64,000 bases of DNA from Jaapia argillacea MUCL 33604 (Eukaryota > Basidiomycota > Agaricomycetes > Jaapiales > Jaapiaceae): contig KL197739.1 in assembly GCA_000697665.1 (NCBI GenBank), positions 105,822 through 169,821 of the forward strand, written 5' to 3'. The notes beneath the pieces were generated by a model. The model made no database searches. It was not told the DNA's origin and worked only from the letters and a program-made list of their open reading frames with translations. The translations under genes and the position numbers were made by a program. Positions 56,165 to 64,000 of the stretch are shown here, piece by piece. Position 1 is the first letter of the stretch, and the number at the start of each line of letters is the position of its first letter.

Positions 56165-57924
56165 ATGCCGCAGCATCGTGCACTCCAGATCTCAGAGATC
56201 ATCCTCGAGATATTCCGATATGTCTCTGACACTTCCCCGTCACGCACAGCAGACTTGGCCGCATTGGCTCGGTGTTGTCGATCTTTCAAAGATCAAGCCC
56301 TCGACCAACTCTGGTCGGAAATGGATGATGTTGAGGCACTCTTGAGCCTCATACCTCCCCTCTCGGAATCGTACCATCCGCGCGGATCTCACACGGTTCG
56401 CTGTTACGTATGTCCCCCCACCTTCCCCAGCCTTTGCTATTCCCTCTGTTAATCACTATGGTGTTCTTCGCAGAAACTTGACAGACATATGACTCCGTGC
56501 GATTGGGTTAGGTTTGATCACTATGCCAGGCGAATTTTTTCCCTCACGTACAAGCCTCTGTACGATTCAGGAAATATCTGCTGTGCAGAAGTGTTTTTCC
56601 ATCTCAGGAGAGAGAAGAATGCCTCCCTCCTACCTCGGCTTCGGACATTGGTATGGCACCCACCCAAAGAAATTCCGTTCACCGGCAGGAGGTTCTTGGA
56701 AGCACTGAGCGTGTGCCCAAGTTCTCTTACCAAGTTACATATCTCCGGTGGCGGCAGGTACCCCGAGGATGGCGGTTGGCGGGATGATCCATTGTTCAAC
56801 GCAACCCTCGAAAAGCTGCCCATTTTTTTCCCACAACTGCAGTCTTTTGAAGCTTCAGGCGACCTACCCAGATGCCATTTCGATTTTGCAGGTCTATTAT
56901 TAGACCTCCGACATTTCGATAATAATCATATCTTCTCCGCTGCTTCAACCATCCTCCCAGAGGGATTACGAAGTCTTTCCCGGCTCCCTCGTCTCGAAAC
57001 TCTCTCGTTGCACGACGTCGATATGGATGCCATTCTGCTGTCCCCCGCGCCAGTCGGATTTCCATCTCTCACACGGCTGGACATATGTGTGATAGGTATA
57101 ACGGAATTCCTCTACATCCTCAGTCTCCTTTCTCCGGAACCGTTGAAAGAAATTTTTATCGAGGACTTCTCCGCAAACACCCATACCTGGATTTCCGCCT
57201 TTCCTCACCTATCTCCCTTCACATCCCTCCAAACGATCAACATAGTCGCTTCGATTTCTTCCTCCTATGAAGACGGAGACCATTCCATCGACTCCTGTAT
57301 GTCCATTCTAGGGCCTCTACTCGTGCTCCATCAATTGAGCGACGTAGAAATCAAGTCTGGGGGCCATCTTCAGACTATCCTATTGTGGACAGATGAAAAC
57401 GTGCGACAGGTTGCGTGTGCATGGCCCTACTTGCGGCTCTTGAAGCTCCACTTCCCAAGTGTTGGCCCATCCATCAAATCGCTTGGATTCTTTGCAGAAT
57501 TCTGCCCCAGGTTGCGTTGCGCTTCCATCAGCGTCACACTCAGTGATCCTGGTGATCTAGCAACCTGCCAGAGCACCCATCAGTCGAACCACCCGCTTCA
57601 TTGGCTGATGTTTGGTACCACCGTAAATCCTCCAGATCCCCCTGTCTTGGCCGAATATCTGCACAGGCTCTTCCCTTCTTTGGATGCATTGCACGGCATG
57701 GATTATTTTAATGACGTGGAGTATACCGAGGAGGTGCTGAGACTCCTCAGGTTACGACAGTTAGAGAGGAAGATGTGCCTTGGCGCGGTGGCAACAGTAT
57801 GTGTATCACCCCTCCACGTTCCAAGCTTTGCTCATTGCGGCCGTTGTAGGGTGTGCCTACCCGCTCCTCTGAAGTGTCCACCGAACACCTGCCACCTTCA
57901 AAGACATGGGTCTGCGATGCGTGA
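56165..57924 (+). CDS. F-box/LRR-like protein, tandem copy 2
   Basis: Exons 56165-56407, 56474-57796 and 57850-57924 give about 546 aa. The F-box region reads MPQHRALQISEIILEIFRYV and DLAALARCCRSFKDQALDQL; the exon 1 length (243 nt) equals that of copy 1. The body has CDWVRFDHYARRIFSLTYKP, LSVCPSSLTKLHISGGGR, LPRLETLSLHDVDMDAILLS, LVLHQLSDVEIKSGGHLQTI and LRLLKLHFPSVGPSIKSLGF. The final exon encodes a polar tail ending SKTWVCDA. Residue identity to copy 1 is high throughout, so the duplication is fairly recent. It may be the more intact of the pair because its C-terminal frame lacks the extra base seen in copy 1. Confidence 0.84.
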
Positions 57925-58771
57925 TTTTCGATCGTAGCCTCTCGTTATGCTTCCGTCTCACGTTATGGATATGGGTCCACAACCTGTCATTCTGCCTGGT
58001 TGTATGGATTCGTGTCTTTGGGAAAGTTCAATGCTTGGTGGAGTGCTATGATGAAGAATGAAGGGTTGCTCCATAAATTCAACACATTTGCCATCTACGA
58101 AAGCCCGTATTAGGTTTTCTAGCTTCAAAAATAGACCTTCACCGCTCGCCTTCAGATGCCACCGTGTGCGAGAGATGTTGAAATAAGCACTTTCAGGAGT
58201 GCCACTTACCTCCATATACAGAACATTGCTCCGATGTCGTCTATGAATTCTGTGCATGAGAGACGCCGTAACAAGCACCGTGTGCTGAGGTGAGCGGTAG
58301 ATCTACCACTCGCATGCTCAGCACATGGAACGTTGAACCACAAGAACCTTGCTCCCCGACTAATTCTGCGCACTTAGGAGAGGTGCCGTAACAAGTCTAG
58401 TTGGACCACAAGGTTCCGAAGCCTGACAGTTGCCTGGCTTTGGCCTGAAGCTTGAAAGGGCTTGTTATCGACTCATTTCAATTGATTGACATTACGAACC
58501 AGATATCACCTGGGTGCCCGCAGCACGTTGCATCCTGCTCTATCCTCTCTCGCAGCTTTTAGGCTTTCTGATCGCAGTCTTTCCGCAGTCCTACTGTGCT
58601 TGGCATTCTGTCAACGCGTTGTGCCTGGGTATAAACCAAGTCACTCTCTACCTCATCAATACCCAATACCCTGCAGCTTGCCGCACCCGCAACTCACATT
58701 TACCACGCGCAGGACACGCTCAGGTGGTCACCCCAACCAAGCGGGATCATTCAGTTGGAACATACTTCGAT
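57925..58771. other. Right flank of the F-box array
   Basis: Contains repeated pieces of the array 3' flank: ATGGATTCGTGTCTTTGGGA near 58004 matches 55325, and AACCACAAG/GTTCCGAAGCC blocks at 58333 and 58408 match 55531. This indicates a partial third unit without a coding part. No gene seen. Confidence 0.55.
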
Positions 58772-59932
58772 ATGTCAGACGTCGCCTTTCCTTCTCCAGT
58801 TGGAGGTGTCCCAATTCACCCCGAATTTGCCCCATCAATCCTATTCGACATTCTTTACGGTATCCTCATACCCATCGGAATTTATCGTTTATTCTCGAAA
58901 CATTCGAGGACAAGTTTGATTTTTGGGACTTGGTGCTTTACTGTCGAGAGGTTCGCGCTCCATTTTCTCAAGTTCTTCGCCATCCTCTCCCCCCCCCCGC
59001 GTCCACGTCCCGGAATTTGGTTCTGACCCACTGTTGCCACACAAATAGATGTGTGATCTTCTCCCTTCGTGCGGCCCAATCCCATGGTGCCCTCAATCCG
59101 GGATCACACGGCTTGGCGGTATACATGCAAATCACCATCGGGACCGGCCTGTTCACCATGATGGACGACCTCGTCAAAATCTTACGATGTATCCTGGTCA
59201 ATTCTACGCGTCCTGAGGCGTCCACCACTGGCGAGATCCATAAACTCGTTCAAGACGACCGAGACAGGAAGGGGGATGGCGAGCAGGGTCTCAATGGCTC
59301 TGACATCAATGTCTTGGGCGAGGATCAGCCTCGACAACGGGCGGGCTATAGGGGCATTTTCGGCATTGTGGGTTTCGTCCCATTAGCCGCGTCCGTTCCC
59401 GGGATTGTGGCGGGATCCCAGTATACGAGCGCTCTGTCCCATCAGGATACAGCCAATAGGGTCATGCAGCTTAGGTGCGTTGACTTATTACACTGAACTT
59501 CCCCTAATAACCTCGAATTTAGGTACGCAAGCAGTGCTACTGGGCTGTTTATCCTGCTAGCGATGGCATCAACTGCATTGTATCTTCGTCGTAAGAACCC
59601 AAGGATTGATCAGAGAGCGACTAGGTTATTCACCATGCTCTGCTCTACTCTTGTACGTCTCGCGAATTTCTTATTCCTGACGGCATCGTTATATTGGTCT
59701 CAACATTTACTCCCAGGCTATCCCCCTGATCTACCGTCTCTGTGTCATGCACAATCGAACTACTTCCCTGACCTCTACCTCCCCCTCATCGCTCAACACC
59801 GGCTCCTCCAAAGCTACATTTTACGTTTTCCATATGATACCGGAGTTGGCGGTGGCTACTTTTTTCCTGGTGGGAAATGTGAGGAAAGAGTTCCAGACTG
59901 GAGCATGGGGCGACTACAAAAGGAAGGATTGA
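58772..59932 (+). CDS. Multi-pass fungal membrane protein (about seven helices, function unknown)
   Basis: Starts MSDVAFPSPVGGVPIHPEFA, followed by ILFDILYGILIPIGIYRLF. Exon 1 ends after FTVER (about 58950). Exon 2 (from about 59045) reads CVIFSLRAAQSHGALNPGSH, MQITIGTGLFTMMDDLVKIL, then a polar loop and GIFGIVGFVPLAASVPGIVA. The next exon has TGLFILLAMASTALYLRRKN. The last exon (from about 59718) has IPLIYRLCVMHNR and FYVFHMIPELAVATFFLVGN, and ends TGAWGDYKRKD with the stop at 59930-59932. The topology resembles RTA1-like or related seven-helix fungal families, but I see no diagnostic motif, so no role is assigned. Confidence 0.72.
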
Positions 59933-60657
59933 GGTAGCGGACATTCATTCATGGTGGTGCTGCGTGGGGCCAAGTGAAGTGTAAGTTTTGGTTTAATCTG
60001 GACGTTGGCGAATTATCACTGACCTGTCTCAGTGGTTTACCATACAGTGCATACCCTTGATGGCTTCCTTTTAGGGTTTCGTCTTCATCCTTTCATCATG
60101 GCTGTGGACTACAGGATTGCGCGTCCGGACACGAGCCCCTTGCAAGAGAGGGAGGAGATAGGCATATTTGACTCGACCAGGCTGCTTCGACCAGGTTATC
60201 TAATACTTCCTCATGCAAGTACCTAGGTGTGCGCGTTGAAGACTAATGTATTTCGTTCGACCGAAGCGATGCTCTGGTGGGCCTCGAATCTATCTTGCAT
60301 GAAAGTGAACCTATCGGAATGACACAGTTCGCAGCGGGAGAATAGAGGTGGCCCATCGATCTCCCTGCCCCAGGAAGGTGTAGCTTCACGAGATCCGTTG
60401 CGATATCTGTTGAACCACCCACAGGGCCACAGCCTCCTGCTTTGCTTAGTGGGCGAATCGAAATTCAACGCACGTTCCAACACCGCAGTCGTTCACGCAG
60501 TCAACTGGAGGCGAGTGGCAGGGTACTTTCACGTAGATGAGAGAGCGAGATAGCACAAAGATAACAAGGGACAACAAAGGGAGCAGTAACGAATAGGAAC
60601 GAATGCGGGAAAGAAAGGGCAAGAGGAATTAAAAGAAAATGGTATCATTTTCCAAGG
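59933..60657. other. Spacer between convergent genes
   Basis: No supported gene. The frames 60032-60226 (+) and 60223-60483 (-) have no domains. Confidence 0.45.
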
Positions 60658-62059
60658 TCACCGACAGCCTGAATCCACTCCGGTCTCACTTTGCTTCGTA
60701 GCGCGTCGTTTCTCAGCCCACTCTCTAGCCTTGGCTCTTCGAGCGGCTTTCAAAGCCTCATCATCCTTCTCTTTCTCCGTTTTATCCTGTACAGATGGCT
60801 CGCCCCTGGGGATCTTCTCGTTCGCGTTACACTGGTCTTCGTCGGTAGCCGCTTGCTGCTCTTGCTCTTGCACCTGTTCCTCTTCCCCATCATCACTATC
60901 CCCACTTCCATACCCACCCAATCCCAACCCTCCCGCCTCCTCCTTCACTTTTACCGCTCCCCCACTGCGCTCTAACCGAACAACAGCCTGAACGAGCTTC
61001 CAAGCATTCCCCCACCTTCCCCTCAAGAAGCCAAACCTCTCATCGGCTCCGTGGTTCGCCAAGATCCTCATCTCCAACTGAGCCGGATTATCTGAATCCA
61101 TCAAATGTTGAGCCGTTCGCTTCATCAACGCTTTCTGTTCCTCGCTCGGTTGTTCATCCTGGTCCCATTCTTCCCTCCCAATCGATTTGCTCGAATGTGA
61201 AGTGGGAGGTGAGGGGGAACGGAGGGCCGCCAGACGGGCCTGTCGGGAGTCTTCCATCAGTTTGAGCCGTTTGTTCGAGAGGTAGGATTGGGTTTCTTGT
61301 GGAGAGAGAAAGAAGGTGTCCTCGGTGTCAGAAGGCAGGTCTGACCAACCAGATTGGGAAGGGGTCGGGGAGGGAGGTGAAGCATGTAAATGTGAAGATT
61401 GGGAGGTGGCCGACGGTCGAATGGTTGGGAGGGCGTCTAGCAAGAGACGGGCATCGTACCTGTGGATAAAGAGAGAAAGTTAGGAAATGGAGTTGGGATG
61501 ACAAGGGAGAAAAGAGAGAAACCATGTGGGCGACTTTCGCAAAACTCATCAGTAGATCACTCGATATGCAACAGAAGTGGGAGTAACTTTGTATGATTGC
61601 AATCAACTCAGGGAAGCCATCGTACACTGCCAATGGCAGCCTGCCTGACTAACTCGATTCAACATCCAAGGGACAAACGTACCTATCCACCCAAACATCT
61701 TCTGCTTTCCACTCTTTGGCCTTTGCAATTCCTGGGGCTTTCGGGTCTCCGCCGCTCCCCCCGAGAGAGAACACGTCCTCGTCATTGTCATTTCCGTCCT
61801 CTTGCCCAGTATCGAACCCACCACCTGCATCCCATCGAATCAACCCATCGCCAATCCATCCCTCGCTCACTTCCAGCGAACGAGCGGCGGAGGAGGCAGA
61901 CGGGCCACGAACGAGGTCGGCTTCGTAGGCTTGAATGTACAGTGACGGATCGGGGTCATTGTTCCATGTAGATGACGGAGTGGGATATGAGTCTTCATAT
62001 CTTGACGAATGTTTGGAAGACGACGGACGGTGTTTTCGTTTGCGAGTCGAGGGATACAT
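60658..62059 (-). CDS. Uncharacterised, highly charged, probably nuclear protein
   Basis: Exon 1 (start 62059; an upstream in-frame ATG lies at 62101) reads MYPSTRKRKHRPSSSKHSSR, a nuclear-localisation-like basic start. It continues to SEGWIGDGLIRWDAGGG and KAPGIAKAKEWKAEDVWVD. A splice near 61680 to 61460 gives RYDARLLLDALPTI. Exon 2 contains GWSDLPSDTEDTFFLSPQET and SNKRLKLMEDSRQARLAAL. It then has AQLEMRILANHGADERFGFL RGRWGNAWKLVQ, the most conserved-looking part. A Glu/Gln-rich stretch and a Lys/Arg/Ala-rich helix (EKDDEALKAARRAKAREWAE) close the protein at 60658. I do not recognise the family. Confidence 0.65.
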
Positions 62060-63140
62060 ATGTATGTGTTCGGTTTTGTTGGAAAGCAGCTTTTCCATCA
62101 AAACCTTGTCGTGGCGTGGCCTTCAAGGTCAACTTCGTCGGTGAACGTTTGAACTGTGATACCACTCTGTTACAAGCTGTTTAGGTCCTGAGGAGATTTT
62201 TAAGTCTGGACAATGACCGTAAAACTGGTCATTGGTATGGGCTGCGATCACTGCACAGTGAACGCCGGCCTGTTGAGCCTCCGAATGTCCCGCTCCAACA
62301 GCTTTGCAGGGCAGTGATAGACTTAAGTAAATATCGGAAGCTAACTAAGGGGGCAGTTGAACAACCGTGGAAGGGCTGGCTCGACCTCAAGTCGAAGTTC
62401 TATTGAAATCATATTCCTTTCACCTTTCGCGTGTCGCAACTACGAGTTCAATCCGACACCACGCACCGAAACGTGGCCGAAAGTAAATGGCCGATAGAAA
62501 TGTTTTGATGAAAGTCTCCGGGTTCTACAGGTTAGAGAGCAGATAGAAAGTGTGTCACGACAGTGGCAGTTCGACCAGGAAAAGCGATGCCCAAAGTCAG
62601 TCATCGAGCTTTGGAATGGGCATATATTACTATTCCATGGATGACATCGATGAAGGCAGGATAAGAGTGTCCTGTGATTCAAGCCGGAGCTGGGAGCTGA
62701 GGCAATCAGAAGATACGAGGCTCCTCGATCGAAGGCAAAGAGAAGATTGTGGGGGAATCGAACATGGAGACTTGGATGAAAGGGACGATGAAGAGAAGGG
62801 GGCGATAACGCACACGGGCGGGACTTGAAGCTTAAAGCTTGAAGAAAGACTGGCTCGTTGATAGGGCTCCTAGAAGTCCGGAAGAAAACATGAAAGACTG
62901 ACGGGAAGTAAGGGAAGGAATCGCACGGCAAAATCTTACCACTTGTTTCCCGTTCAAATTCTGGAGACATGACGTGTCCTAGTGGCCCAGAGATCAGCTC
63001 CTTTGTATGTTGGGGAACGTCTGACTGTCAGACAGGTTTGCTCCGGAGACTTGGGGAATTGGGGAATCGGAGATTTGGAGCAAAGAAAGAAGTGGGTCCA
63101 GGCTTTCATCTTGCCACGATGCCCTGATTCTCTGGCCCAC
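62060..63140. other. Stretch without a supported gene
   Basis: Upstream of the gene at 60658-62059. Short frames at 62550-62828 (+, polar and charged) and 62440-62970 (-) overlap each other and show no domain. Confidence 0.4.
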
Positions 63141-63207
63141 TGGTTGGTTGGTTGGTTGGTCGGTTGGTCGGTCGGTTGGTCGGTCGGTCGGCTGGCTGGC
63201 GGGCTGG
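63141..63207. repeat. TTGG/TCGG microsatellite
   Basis: About sixteen four-base units of TGGT, CGGT and CTGG type in a row, drifting from TTGG to TCGG to CTGG along the array. It is followed by a TATA-like sequence. Confidence 0.9.
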
Positions 63208-63231
63208 TGGTCGCAGCTGTGTTCACCCCGA

Positions 63232-63238
63232 GATATAT
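63232..63238 (+). promoter_or_regulatory. TATA-like element
   Basis: ATATATAAGG about 25 bp past the microsatellite. It is placed about 95 bp before an ATG at 63331 and about 500 bp before the Cys-rich gene start at 63741. Confidence 0.4.
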
Positions 63239-63740
63239 AAGGAGTCCTGCTTCACCGTAGTACACTCAACGCTCCCCGAATTTCTGCTCTGCCTACTCTG
63301 ATATTTTTTGATGTCGTTGCTGTCCGCCGAATGAACTGTGATCGATGTCCTGGGTACTTCAGTAATATTCTGGAGGCGTGTCAGGGCTCAACAACTCCAC
63401 TTAACCGAAGTCGTATTCAACAAAGGGTGAGTGGTACGATTAAGGACAATTCTCGAAAATTTCTTTTTGACAAGAGTCTTTTCTGCGTCCAGTGTTTGGA
63501 GCGTGATTGCCCAGCAACAATCTTTCACACATCACCCGCTTCCAATCCCGAGGCGGCCTACAAGACGGCTCTTGACATTGTACGGCTTATCAATAAAGAT
63601 CCCCTTTTATTTTCACTCTATTTTCCCCTCTCTCCTTACATCTCACACTTCACTTCACTTCCACCACCCCCTCCTCTGATCGTACAACATTCATTCTTTG
63701 CTGCCACTTACGTTCTACATCTCTCCCCTCTCCATCCTCC

Positions 63741-64000
63741 ATGCCGCCTCGTGTTACGGTATCTTGCAATGCTCTGCACTGTAAATCCGCTGGCAACCGT
63801 GACTGCTCCCGGAAAATGTGCAAGTCACATTGTGTCGCTAAATCTCAGTCAGAACCTGATCCCTTGCGTTGTTCAATACTCAAGCACTGTGATGGACCAC
63901 CACAAGGTATGCACCATTTGTTGATTTCAATAATTGGCATGGACTGAGGTTACACATCCCCCAGATCTCCCCACCGCCTCCACCACCATGTGCCCTCCAC
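63741..64000 (+). CDS. Cys-rich protein, start only (runs off the window)
   Basis: Starts MPPRVTVSCNALHCKSAGNR and continues DCSRKMCKSHCVAKSQSEP, DPLRCSILKHCDGPPQ. Splicing at gtatgc (63907) to ...cccccag (about 63965) continues DLPTASTTMCPPP to the window end. The CNxxxCKxxxNxxCxxxMCKxHC pattern looks like a small zinc-binding module at the N-terminus of certain agaricomycete proteins. The gene is incomplete at its 3' end, so the rest of the protein is unknown. An upstream open frame (63331 onward) with a good internal intron might be a longer 5' part of the same gene, but I cannot join it. Confidence 0.6.

Noticed and set aside
60223-60483. Minus-strand frame of 86 codons between convergent genes
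   Set aside because: No motif, no paralogue in the window and no supporting splice signals.
63141-63207. Short direct repeats that could suggest a CRISPR-like array
   Set aside because: Units are four bases with no spacers, and the genome is eukaryotic; this is a microsatellite.

Overview
This window is nuclear DNA of a basidiomycete fungus, most likely an agaricomycete. Genes are dense and cut by many short (about 50-60 nt) GT-AG introns. Several families are typical of or expanded in mushroom-forming fungi: DUF6533 membrane proteins, F-box proteins, BCS1-like AAA ATPases and a Ser/Gly/Thr-rich GPI protein. Single-copy eukaryotic genes are also present (mitochondrial MTO1, DPH3, the U5 snRNP protein Dib1/Dim1, a HELLS/Irc5-type SNF2 remodeler). 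All gene models were assembled by hand from frames and splice signals, with no transcript data.

Layout. 1-3.3 kb: no intact gene; a diverged tandem repeat. 3.3-7.7 kb: a DUF2470 membrane protein (-) divergent from MTO1 (+). 8-13.3 kb: two tandem BCS1-like ATPases (-). 13.7-16 kb: DPH3 (+) and the Dim1/Dib1 spliceosome protein (-). 16.5-22.5 kb: a large membrane protein, a GNAT acetyltransferase (+) and a GABA/choline-type permease (-). 23.6-25.7 kb: a small secreted protein (+) and a GPI-anchored protein (-). 27-36.4 kb: three same-strand DUF6533 genes, interrupted by a 926-nt run of N flanked by palindromic repeats. 37.6-44.4 kb: SNF2 remodeler and a large F-box protein (-). 44.7-48.2 kb: a duplicated block holding an intact and a decayed copy of the small secreted protein, then a broken kinase fragment. 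49.1-53 kb: a small multi-pass membrane protein and three copies of a 72-76 aa peptide gene whose first coding exon is only the ATG. 53.4-58 kb: tandem F-box/LRR-like genes. 58.7-62 kb: a multi-pass membrane protein and an uncharacterised nuclear-looking protein (-). 63.7 kb to the end: the start of a Cys-rich gene running off the edge.

The most interesting element is the three-gene micropeptide cluster at 50.8-52.9 kb. Its members are each split into an ATG-only exon, a 93-nt exon and a third exon, all in phase 0. They encode a near-identical long hydrophobic helix followed by a Cys-Cys and an Arg-rich tail. Genes this shape are easily missed by standard predictors. Much of the rest shows local birth and decay by tandem duplication (BCS1, DUF6533, F-box, secreted protein). 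No shared pathway among the conserved housekeeping genes is evident.
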